Origin: Mesotaenium endlicherianum
Taxonomy: Eukaryota > Streptophyta > Zygnematophyceae > Zygnematales > Mesotaeniaceae
Direction: 5' to 3'
Assembly (NCBI GenBank): GCA_009602735.1
Contig: WELA01004349.1
Coordinates: 647,198-673,142 of the forward strand
Length of the DNA stretch: 25,945 nt
In this document: positions 14,701 to 23,900 of the stretch, in pieces
Position numbering within the stretch: position 1 is the stretch's first letter
Layout: each line of letters opens with the position of its first letter
The notes under the pieces: model-generated
Told to the model about the DNA's origin: nothing
The model's database searches: none
What the model saw: only the letters and a program-made list of their open reading frames with translations
Program-made: the position numbers and the translations under genes

Positions 14701-17700
14701 CCAGCCAGTCAGAGAGCGCCAGGTGGCGCCGCCACGGGGGAGTTCAGTCCAGAGGCAGAGAGAGAGAGAAAGAGAGAGCAGCGGCAGAGGCGTAGAGTTT
14801 CTTGTGAGTAGGGGAGTGGTGGGAAGTTGCAAAAAAGCCAGACTGAGAAATGAACGAGCTCTGCAGCAGTGCTTGTGAACGGAGCGGCTGCAAGAGAGAG
14901 ACGATGCACGTGGAAAGAAGGCCAAAAGATTGGAAACCCATCGCAACGAAGGCATTACGATACAGAATAGATTCTTACGGCTGCTCACTCTTGTGGAGGG
15001 CGGCGGGCGTGCGCGCACGAGAGGAGAGATGCAGAGGTGGGCAAGTTTTTCATATTCACACATGATTTTTGGAAGGGCACGCGCGCACAGACTGCACCAT
15101 ATCTCTTCCACGATCTGGAGGAGCAGGGGCGCTGAGCTGGCAGAGGCTCACCGCAAACGCCAGCTGGCGTGCGGCCTCGTTGACTGCACCCGGCGGTCGC
15201 GGCTCGTGCAACTGGCGCCGCAGGTTCCTCGCGTCCACCACCTGCCAGGTGTCGCATGCACAGGCGCCCCCACCTCAGCAGCGTCCCCCTTGCATGCAGT
15301 CTGTCGGCTCCCCCGCCCCGGGCGGCACATGTAGCATCCACGTATCATTTCCTACTACACATGTATGTATGTATATATCTAATATGCATATAAAGTAGAA
15401 CCTCAAACCTTGAATCCTAAAACGAGTTGGGATCATAGTAATATTAGTGATTGATTTGAGCTAAAGGTCCACATCTTTGACGCCCTGAATCGAAGGCATA
15501 GCCCTCAATCTGCCCTAAAAATCAAACGTACAACCCTCAGCCATCCCCAAATCAGGCGCACGTCCCCCGCCTAGCCTCCGCTCACCTGCGCACAGCCTTT
15601 CTTTCACCCTAAAAATCAAACGCACTGCCCTCAACAAGCCCTAAAAATTGAACGCAAACCCTGCGCCCGGTGCCTATTCCCGACTCTAGCTTCTCAGTGA
15701 AGGCGAAGCGTGGCCAGCAAGGCAGCAAGGGCGGCAGGTGGCAGCGCGCGCACGCACGGTGATGATGGAGTCAAGGCGCACGGACGACTCGAGCGCGTCG
15801 TCGGCCCACAGCGCCGCCGCCACGGGGCCCGGGTCCGCCAGCCCCGATGTCTCCAGCAGCACGTGCTCGAACCTGCGTGCGTATATATATGTAAATTTGG
15901 ACATTTGTATTAAGATGTATATAATAATATATATATAATATATAATAATAATATATGTATAATACACCTAGTAATATATAATATGTATATATAAATTTAC
16001 TACATATGTACACATGTATATATGTATACAAATTACACATCAATATTATATATACATGTTTATTTATGTGTCATATACATGCATATATAACATAAGATTA
16101 TACATACATACGTACATTATATACATATGTATATATAATGTATCGATAGTCAGCACATCATATATCACACGTCTCCAGCAGCACGTGCACAAACCTGCAA
16201 ACGTACATTTTTGTTGTATATAAGGATGTATAGATATTACATCAGGTTAACATGTAGTACATCATACGTTATAATCTACATCTCCAGCAGCAAGTGCTGG
16301 AACCTGCACACGTACATATGCATGCACACATTCGTGTAAGCACACAATCATAGAAGTATATATACATACTCATGTATATGTATGTATGTGTGTACATATA
16401 TGTAAAACATTTACGAGTGTGTCAGACGATAGCATATGATATATTATATGTCTCCAGCAGCACGTGCTTGAACCTGAATGTGTATACACCAACTCAAATC
16501 TGACTACATCAAGCGGAAAACACCCTATCCATCAGGACACCGATATTAAACGGCTACTGTACCACAGACCATAGACCCCGAATTACGACACGACAGAACG
16601 CAGGACACGCGCACAATTAAAGACACCACACTAAGTCATCGCCACGACGCCCAAGCCACCCCCAAACCCTAAACCCTAACCCTGAACCTGAATGTGTCTC
16701 AGCAGGATCTGACCACCCATACCTCTACCCAAAACCCCAAACCCTTTATGTAGTACCCTCCCCCCCCGACGTCTGCAGCAGCACGCGCTACAATCTGGAT
16801 ATACCTCAGCACAATATGAATAGCAATTGCCTCAATAGACCTTGAACCTCCCACGCAATGTCCTACTCATCGGCACGCGGTCGCATATACTAAAGCTTCG
16901 ACTAGATACAACACGCGTACACAGGCACGGCAAAGGCGCCGTCTGTATGCACGCACCCCCGCGCGCGCTCACCCTCGTCACATGCGCGTGCGCGTGCGTT
17001 TCAATCAAGCCCCCGTATGTGCGCCCGCACGCGCACGCACAGAGGCACGGGCGCATGCACAAGCGCGCACCCTCCTCTCGCACTCGCCTTCCCTCCCTCC
17101 CTCCCTCCCTCCCTCCGTCTCTCCTTATAGCGACTCACGCACTCGTCGCACCGCTGCATGAGCCTTCCTTCCCTCCCGCCTCTTCCTGTCTCCACTTATG
17201 ACACGGACTTGTCGCTCCGCTCCATGAGCAGCTCACTCGCAACTCCAGTCTGACCTCCGCTTCCCTCCCACCCACCCTCCCTCCTTATAACGACTAGTGC
17301 CTGTCGCGCGCGCCTCCTCTGCTCTAGGCTGCCCTGCGCTCCCCCCCCGCCCACCCTCCTTATAACGACTACTGCCTGTCGGGCGCGCTTCCCCTGCCCC
17401 ACGAGCTGCTCGAGCGCGGGTCCAGGCGAGAGCGAGAGGAGTATCACCTCCTACTCCTGCCCCACTTTACAATGACATGCACCTCCTTCCTCTCTCATTA
17501 TGACACGCACTTGCGCCGCTACCCCAGCGCGAGTCTAGCCCCTACCCTGTCCTTCCCTAAAACTCTCCCCCACTTCCTCCCTCCCTCCCTCTTTACAATG
17601 ACAAGTACTCGTCGCGGCGCCCCATGAGCTTCTTCACGGCGGGCGAGCCCAACAGTCGGCATCTCCCCCTCACGCCCGTCCCTCCGTATAATGACAGGAC

Positions 17701-19859
17701 ACGACACCTGTCGCAGCGCTGCATGAGCTGCTCGAATGCAAGCCAGACCTATTCCGCCTCGCCCCATGCCATCCTCCCTCTTTACAATGACACGCACTTG
17801 TCGCGCCGCTCCTGAGCTGCTCCGGCGAAGTTCTATCCACCCGCACTCTGTCCCTCTATACAACGGCACGACGAGGCCCTCCATGAGCTGCTCGAGCGCG
17901 AGGAGGAAGCTGCCCCTCCCCTCCATCCCTCTACATAACGACACGACGCGACGCGGACGTACTTGTCGCGGCGCTCCATGAGCTGCTCGAGCGCGAGGAG
18001 GAAGCCGCCCTTGGTGCTGCAGCACATGCAGCCGTTGCCGAGCTCCACCCACTCCTCCACCAGCGCCGCGTCGGCGCCCTCGCTCACGAGGGCGCGCTCC
18101 ATCCCCAGCTCCATGCCGAACTCGTTCACGATCACCGCGATGCGCTGCCCGTGCTTTGCAGTCAGCACGTAGTTCACCAGCTGCGCACACAAAAGCAAGG
18201 CGGGGCACGGAGGGACGTACACGAGCGTGCGCACGCATGTGAGAGTGTGTGAGAAAGAGTTGAGGGAAGTGGAAGGAACCGGAAGGCAGTAGAGAGAAGA
18301 GTTTGGGGGGGTGGAGGGGACGGAGGGGACGGTGGGGACAAGGGAGACGCAGGGGACGGGTGGGACGGAGGGGACGAGGGGGGCGGTGGGAACGAGGGCG
18401 ACGGTGGGGCCTTCTGTGGACTCTGCGTTGCCGACCGGAGCGTTCCAGCTTTTATTGTTTTGTCGTCCTTTGGGAATGCACGCCATCTGAGAGTGCAGAC
18501 TTCAAACCTGTATTGCTTCTTCTGATTCTAGTTCTACAAATTGTATGATATCTGATGGCGGTGGTGGTGGTGGTGGTGAAGGTAATTGTGGTGGCGGTGG
18601 TGAATATAGTTTGAGCGGACACAACATCCCCTTTTCCCGGAAGACTATGATTCCGCCCCTTCGCCACAGAGGAGATGAATGCGAGGACGTTTCACACGAC
18701 ATGGACGTCCATTGACATGGATAACGAGTGGCGAGTGGGAATCTTGCTTGCTAGCTCTGCGTCGATCCATGTGAAGAACAGAAGATACCTTGGACAGAAG
18801 GCACAGTAGGACAGGGAGAGGAGAGGAGAGGAGAGGACAGGAGGAAAGGAGAGGAGAGGAGAAGGGAGGGGAAGGAGGGAGGGGGAAGGAGAGGAGAGGG
18901 AGTGGACAGGGAGGGGAAAGGAGGAAGAGGAGAGGAGGGGAGAGGAGGGGAGAGGGAGGAAGGAGGAGAGGAAAGAGAGGAAAGAAAAGAGAGGAGAGGG
19001 GAGCGGAGGAGAGGCAAATAGAAGAAATGAGAGGAGAGGAAGGAGAGGCAGGATGAGGAAAGGGAGCATACGGTGGTTTTGCCGGCACCCAGATAGCCTG
19101 TGATGATTGTGATGGGGACAGGTGGCGGGAGTGACACCTTGGCGCTCTCTCCTCCACCTCCATCTGCTCAACGATGTCAGACTCCTAATCATCAAAATTC
19201 GAGATTCCAGATTCCAAACCTGCTGTCTTCAAGCGTGCATGTGGCTGTGCAGAGGCCTCTACTGCCACGTGTCGGTTGCAGCATGCACGCGCAGCATAAG
19301 CCATCTTCTTCTCCCTCTCTAGATTCCTCTCCGAGGAGTCAGATCCTTCCCTCCCCCACACCACCCCTGGCATTTTTCCTTCTTCTTCTTTTGAAGGAAT
19401 TGCCCCAACCCAAAACCTCTAGCTACCCCGCCCTAACCCTTAAACCAGAAACCTTACACCTCTGGCCAAAGCTCTGGCACAAAAGACACCCTCCCCACTA
19501 CCCGCCGTTCTCCCAGCCTATACCAGCCGCCTCTGGAGGAGAGTTTTGAAGGAGAATGCTTGAGTCGATGGAACTGCTTAAGAATGCCAACCTGAAGATG
19601 TAACAGGAGCAGCTGCTGGGTCAGTCTCCACCGTAAATATTGGTATGGCCTCCGGAGGTTCCTCATCGTCGTCATCATCGTCAGCATGTGCTAGTGCACT
19701 TCCTTCACCACGTCCATCTATGGCTGCCTCGCCTGGTGGCCCTGCAGGGTACGCATCCTCGGTGGCAGTCTCAAGTGGTGCCCTAGGCACAGTCTGTCCT
19801 CGTTCTTGTTCTTGTCGCAAAGCAGAAGTGTCGCGATTTTGACCATCTTCAGCAGACAT
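11011..19859 (-). CDS. COG0523/CobW G3E GTPase, ZNG1 (CBWD) type, ten exons
   Basis: Exons, 5' to 3' on the minus strand: 19859-19592, 19163-19072, 18180-17963, 15872-15758, 15241-15152, 14671-14288, 13241-13128, 11964-11854, 11516-11435, 11069-11011. All introns are GT-AG and every phase matches, giving about 510 residues. Motifs: Walker A GYLGAGKT (112-119), the metal-binding CxCC in GNGCMCC (171-174), ETSGLADP (200-207), NKID (267-270), a CobW C-terminal domain with HGHTHD (404-409), and RMKGALQV. Family members are GTP-driven zinc chaperones; vertebrate and yeast ZNG1 load methionine aminopeptidase 1 through an N-terminal CPELVPI-like motif. Here residues 68-74 after an Asp/Glu run read PPEAIPI. 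The start ATG 19859 has A at -3. An extra ~80 residues (273-351) are Ala/Glu-rich. The last exon is the weakest: its acceptor GCATTAG is poor, though the phase fits and DRESANASLSTA ends plausibly. Confidence 0.9.
11095..11415. repeat. Purine-rich GA tract with G-run
   Basis: About 320 bp of almost uninterrupted purine on the + strand (AGAGAGA/GAAGAG), ending in about ten G near 11388-11398. It fills the intron between CobW exons 9 and 10, so the transcript side is pyrimidine-rich just upstream of the last exon. Confidence 0.9.
11660..11744. repeat. Compound microsatellite (TG)n(GA)n
   Basis: About 17 GT units are directly followed by about 25 GA units. It lies in the intron between CobW exons 8 and 9. 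Confidence 0.95.
11941..12115 (-). repeat. Tandem duplication of the CobW exon 8 acceptor end
   Basis: CCCGGCTGAG and its context occur at 11943 (inside exon 8) and again at 12031 in the preceding intron. GACACGTGTC follows at 11995 and 12079, so a unit of about 84-88 bp was duplicated. The second copy is an altered version of the exon start in which the real acceptor is lost. Confidence 0.75.
12304..12535. repeat. CA-rich micro/minisatellite
   Basis: (CA)n with tandem CACACACCCG units in the intron between CobW exons 7 and 8. The Thr-His frames are not coding. Confidence 0.9.
12603..12800. repeat. Pyrimidine-rich CTC/TTC tract
   Basis: About 200 bp of CT-rich + strand (purine-rich in the CobW transcript) in the intron between exons 7 and 8. 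Confidence 0.85.
13320..13410. repeat. GGCAGCCGACA-type minisatellite
   Basis: Short tandem variants of CTGGCAGCCGACAGC and CAGCTGGCAGCCGG lie in the intron between CobW exons 6 and 7. Downstream, 13830-13980 holds scattered GTCAAACG/GTCAACGGG motifs. Confidence 0.7.
14676..14716. repeat. CCAG tetranucleotide repeat beside CobW exon 6 acceptor
   Basis: CCAGCCAGCCAGCCAGTCAG-like units abut the acceptor of exon 6 (AG on the minus strand at 14673-14672). On the transcript side they read CTGGCTGGC just before GCACAG. Confidence 0.8.
15849..16797 (-). repeat. Array of CobW exon 4 acceptor/start copies in intron 3
   Basis: A 27-bp element, GTCTCCAGCAGCACGTGC plus the splice boundary AACCTG, is the start of exon 4 with its acceptor (15849-15875). 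It recurs in the intron at 16171-16197, 16281-16307, 16450-16476 and 16771-16797. On the minus strand three copies keep CAG/GTT and an open FxHxLLE reading; the fourth reads CAG/ATT. AT-rich DNA separates them. Confidence 0.9.
15880..16160. repeat. AT-rich TATA/ATGTAT low-complexity tract
   Basis: Repeated TATATA, ATAATA and GTATAT runs form the 3' part of CobW intron 3. Similar AT-rich DNA continues in patches to about 16450. Tyr/Ile-rich frames here are not coding. Confidence 0.9.
17081..17118. repeat. (CCCT)n microsatellite
   Basis: About eight CCCT units lie at the far end of the exon-3 donor array; shorter CCCT runs occur inside other array units. Confidence 0.9.
17130..17990 (-). repeat. 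Tandem array of CobW exon 3 end plus donor in intron 3
   Basis: The end of exon 3 (minus strand CTCATGGAGCGCCGCGACAA then GTACGT, near 17957-17985) is followed in the intron by about nine degenerate copies. They lie near 17871, 17789, 17707, 17611, 17504, 17374, 17300, 17211 and 17143, spaced about 70-130 bp. Most keep GACAAGTGCGTGTCATTATA-like boundaries followed by a GGAGGGAGG stretch, so each unit is the exon end, a donor and the first part of the intron. Confidence 0.9.
18301..18413. repeat. GGGACGG minisatellite
   Basis: About ten units of GGGGACGGTG/GAGGGGACGG type (9-12 bp) in the intron between CobW exons 2 and 3. Confidence 0.9.
18555..18602. repeat. (GGT)n microsatellite
   Basis: Interrupted GGT trinucleotides, CAC on the transcript side, in the intron between CobW exons 2 and 3. 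Confidence 0.9.
18806..19056. repeat. Long polypurine tract (GGAGA)n
   Basis: About 250 bp of nearly pure purine on the + strand, with GAGGAGAGGAGAGG units, begins about 15 bp inside the intron after CobW exon 2. It has mirror-repeat character. Confidence 0.9.
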
Positions 19860-21129
19860 CGTTGGTGCTCCTGGATGCAAGCGGTTCTTCTCCACTGTCT
19901 TTTCACAAATCACTCCGTCCTGTATGCTTTTGAGGGCAGTACATCTACATAAGAAGCTTACCATGCAGATCAAGATCTCGCTCCGCCCCTGGTAGAGGTT
20001 CTTACCAATACAAGGTCAACTTCGAGCGTGCAAGCTTATGGTCATTCGCGAGGTCAAAGATCGACTTCTGTGCCTTTCTGTACCCCTCTAATTTCGCTTC
20101 CCATTTTGTACCGACGTTCATTCACTATCAGAAATATTGACTCCAAGGTCTCTTATCCTGGCATCAAAAGTAGCGCAGTTACGCTATTTCACTATACGCA
20201 CAGAGGCGCAGAACAAGTGACGACACATTTGTAAGAGAAGCATAGGCGCCATTAAGAATAACTTTGCCAAGTGTCTGTGGATGTCCACTTTGGAGCTAGA
20301 ACCAGCCGCCCAAGTGAGCGTTCATTCTACGTCTGGAAGACGCTTGAGCCTGGAGCTGGGCGCTTATATTTCCAACTTATGGCTGGTCGGGCCATGCGCT
20401 CCATAAACATAAGCTGTGCCTGCATGGACAAATAGTTCGCTGAATGCTTGAATGTGTCCGTGAATATGCATGTGTATGCGTCTGAGCGTGTGGGTATGTG
20501 TGCAGGGGTAAGTGGCACGAAGGATGTAATAACATATGTGATCACATGATTAGTACTGATATATTTAGTGTATGTCCATGTATTACTCACAATTCACCCT
20601 GACTCGTCCAGCATGACAGGGGGCACGGCCAAACATTGGCAGTCTAGGAAAGGCTTGGTCTGCTTTGCTGGAAAGCGGTGAGGTGGCAAACCTGCGACGC
20701 AATAAAACCTTCGAACTGGGAACATACACACATTGTTGGCCCATTTGCCCCCTCCAACAAGCACCCCTTCATTTCTCCCCCAGTCTGCCCCTCCCCGTCA
20801 CTTTCGAGATGCCCCGACGACACCCGGAGGAAGACCAGGCTTCTGTGGAGGCGTGCTGATGGAACAGGGGCTGAGACGATGACACTCGGCAGTGCAGCGA
20901 GGTGCATCTGAAGAGTCGAGCCGCTCTGCTGGCTGACAGAGCGAGGGACATGCAATTAGGATCTGGACTTTGGGGCTTAGGATATTACCACTGCGCTTCC
21001 AGCCGGGTTTTGGGTTTTGCACCTGCGCTCCCGGCGGGTATGCACCTGTGCTTCCGGCGGGGTAGATGTTTCCGGTCAGAACTTGGGGTCAGTATAAGGG
21101 TAGAGTCTGGGGAAGCGGAAGTTTGATCT

Positions 21130-21345
21130 TTCAGGACGGGGTTTGAGCCGAGGTTTGGGCTAGGGAGTTTTAGAACGGGCTAGGGCCGATACAGGGTTGA
21201 AGCGAGGCTTGGGGCACAAGCTAAGGTTTTGGCTAGGGTTTAGGGCTAGGGTGGGGATTGACCTGGGTTGGGGATTCAGATTAGGCACCTTCACCCTGAT
21301 AACCCTGTAACCCTAACCTTAAACCTTAAACATCATTGTCAACAT
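21130..21345. repeat. Degenerate telomere-like GGGCTAGGG / CCCTAA stretch
   Basis: GGGCTAGGG, AGGGTTTAGGGCTAGGG and similar on the + strand to about 21260, then ACCCTGTAACCCTAACCTTAAACC from about 21293. The two halves face each other (G-rich then C-rich), so the repeat polarity inverts near 21280. Confidence 0.7.
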
Positions 21346-21387
21346 TAAGAACCCCTCGGGGGCTTAACCTAAAAACTGCTTGACTAG

Positions 21388-21408
21388 CGCACGACCAGTG
21401 GTCGTGCG
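21388..21408. repeat. 21-bp palindrome
   Basis: Arms CGCACGACCA and TGGTCGTGCG are perfect reverse complements around a single G. It could be a dyad protein-binding site or a small hairpin; no T-run follows and no gene is assigned next to it. Confidence 0.85.
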
Positions 21409-21994
21409 TAGGGTTTTGCGGGTGTATGATTAAGTCAGGTGCCATTAACGTGCATGCAAGTCATCAAATAGAAGCTGCAAAATGCCCACGATGAAGCACG
21501 CACCTGAAAGCGCGTCGATTTAGGGTTTGTCTCCAAGACTTATATTGAGTTTGAAGGCTAGCCCTGGCAAGGCTCACATGCATGCCGAGGGTTTATGACG
21601 GGATTAAAAGGTTGGCCTTGGCGGGGCTCCACATGCTCAGCAACGTGCCTTCAGGATGTTGGATCAGGGTTTATGGCTGCTTGGCTTAGCTCAATGCCAT
21701 TTGTTGTAGTGAGACTACTTTCATCATTGCATGCCCGTCTGCCTTCTATACTGCACAGCCTTACGTCTCTCGTTTTGCTCCAATGTGTCGTTGTGCGCGG
21801 CGCACTCACACAAGATTGCACTTCGGCTTAGAAGCACGAATGTGAGTCTTATGGTTACAAATGTGAGCATGTGAGAGCACACAAGGGGAAAGCTTGCACA
21901 CCGCGTAGCTGTTCCTTTGGCTCAGTAGCACGACTGTGAATCTTACAATCACGAGTGCAAACGCACTGAAGGTGGATTTCTATCTGCTCGCAGA

Positions 21995-22090
21995 AGGAGC
22001 TCTGAGATCCAAAGCTAGCAGCCTCACAGGTGGCGTCACCAGAGGAGCTCTGAGATTCAAAGCCAGCAGCCTCACAGGTGGCGCTCAGAA
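21995..22090. repeat. 48-bp tandem duplication
   Basis: AGGAGCTCTGAGAT-CAAAG-AGCAGCCTCACAGGTGGCG occurs at 21995 and 22043 with very few mismatches. The 48-bp period keeps one + frame open, with a repeated GALRxKASSLTGG, but I do not recognise a protein. Confidence 0.85.
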
Positions 22091-23092
22091 GGGGCTTTCA
22101 GCCGCCAAGAATGGGCAGCAGGCACAGGGAGCTTGCTGTTGCCAATCCTAACGTGATTTTGTTTTTGCGTTAAAAACATCAATGTGCCCGTGGCGTCGTA
22201 TGCCGTGCCTTTGTAGTTGGCTTCGTGACTCACACTTGGTATAAATTTGAATGTTTGTCTATGAGAGGATTGGTGGTGTTATATATCGTGTATGGCAAAC
22301 TATGCTGAGAGTTGAAGGAATCGACTGGGGGTGCGCGATCGAGACAGAATTTCTACGTGATATTGATGCAGACGTATGCGTGCTCGCGCTGGAATAAGTG
22401 GTCGAAGGTTACTTAACCAAAGAGTTAAATTTGATGGCGTGCGCCTGGCTAGCGAAAAAGGATCAACACAGTGGGGAAGAGTATGTGTGGTACTTGTTGC
22501 TGGCCTAACTGTCAAACGCAGTAAATTTAAACCCCAACCCGAATCCTAAACCCGTCAGAGGTGATTTTGAAGCTGGTAGCGCACACAAGCAACCGTTCTC
22601 GTCAGCTGTTTGCCTCAAGCTGAGCTTCTTAACACATTGCTCGGCTAGAAGAGTGCATATGTAGCTTGATGCCCATTCTGTTGCCTCCTAGAAAGGAGGT
22701 AGTTGATATAGAGGGCATATGCGTGTGCGCATGCCCTGCATGCGCGTGTCGATCAGTACAAAGAATATAAGATTCATAAGATTCAATCATCTGCAGTACG
22801 TACTCCGCACATGCACGCTGTCTGCTACTTCAAACTAGTTATGATAGTCTCGAGGAGAGTAGATGCTTCCCAGCAGTACCACAGGATCGATCAGCAAGCG
22901 GACAAAAGTGTACGCTAAAACCCTAAAAGCTCAAAAATGCTAAAATCAGCAAGCGTACGCCTGTGCCTCTGATCCTTCACACGCTTCCCCGACTGCTCAC
23001 TCCGGCTCCTGTAGAGCGTGAGCTAGCCACATACATGCGACACTGAGTCCAAGACTCTTAAGAACGTGGCAGACAAGTCTGTCACTGCACAC

Positions 23093-23233
23093 CTGCGCTG
23101 TAAATGAAGCGGAGACTCTGGACGCACACTTCTCCACCTTTTTCCAGGCCTCGTCGACCAGGTGGTGCAGGTCGTCGAGCAACGAAGCCACTCGAGCAAG
23201 AAACGTGCACTTTTGCTTTGCTGTTTCAGGAAT
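23093..23233 (-). CDS. Candidate internal exon of an unknown gene
   Basis: The minus strand reads ATTGCAG/ATTCCTG at the acceptor and GCGCAG/GTGTGC at the donor, bounding 141 bp that is open in phase 0 (47 residues). The peptide starts IPETAKQKCTFLARV and continues SLLDDLHHLVDEAWKKVEK, which looks like an amphipathic helix. It lies past the FKBP stop on the same strand, so it would belong to another transcript or to an alternative 3' exon. I recognise no family, and no flanking exons were found. Confidence 0.3.
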
Positions 23234-23406
23234 CTGCAATCACATCACACTTGTCGGCATGTCACCAGTATCTGGATCCTCATCAACTTGCTTTTTCTCA
23301 TTAATAAAAATAAATAATCAAAACTGTAAGCAATATCCGATCCTCTTCTTACTACAGCTTGGCTTTTCCATGTCATCCGCCCTGAGGGTGCCTGACGTCA
23401 CATGGC

Positions 23407-23505
23407 TGCCATCTGGCATCTACTCCTCGCCCTCGTCCTGCCACCTGGCACCCACTCTCGTCCTCATCCTGCCTGCCACCTGGCACCTACTCCTCGTCCT
23501 CGTCG
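23407..23505 (-). repeat. Triplicated FKBP stop-codon end
   Basis: Three units of about 32-35 bp, each with GCCACCTGGCACCTACTCC or a variant plus TCGTCCTCGTC. The copy at about 23474-23505 encodes the last residues and TAG of the FKBP; the other two follow it in the 3' UTR. Confidence 0.85.
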
Positions 23506-23852
23506 AGGCCGGGGATGTAGACTAGGTTGACGTCAAACACGACGGCGCTGCTGGGCGGCACTCTGGGCCTGCCAGCTGCCGCGCTCAGGCCCTTTGGGAA
23601 CGCCAGCTGCATGCACAAGCAGAGCGCCACATGTCAAATCAGGCAATACAAAACTTGTGCGTGTGCGTGTGCATGTGCCCCAAAAGACAGGGTGTCGATG
23701 CAATTTTGCCATCCAGTCGATTCGGGTATGCTTGCGTGAGGCCTCAGAGCCGCGGCCTCGACGGACGGGATCACCGCCAGGAGCTAGCGCGCGTTCTTGC
23801 GTGCGCGCATGTCGCTTGTGTGTGTGTGTGTGTGATATTCTGCAAGTGTGTG

Positions 23853-23900
<48 letters not shown>

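Larger units (their letters stand above)
19860..23092. other. Spacer upstream of CobW, no assigned gene
   Basis: The part next to 19859 should hold the CobW promoter and 5' UTR, but I see no clear core element. The rest has telomere-like stretches (21130-21345), a 21-bp palindrome (21388-21408) and a 48-bp duplication (21995-22090). Open frames such as 20644-20955 (-) and 22300-22515 (-) show no recognisable family or splice context. Confidence 0.5.

Noticed and set aside
18645..19195. Ser/Pro/Leu-rich minus-strand frames
   Set aside because: They are translations of the polypurine tract; only 19072-19163 is a CobW exon.
20644..20955. 103-codon minus-strand frame in the spacer
   Set aside because: No recognisable motif, no splice context, and competing frames of similar quality on the other strand.
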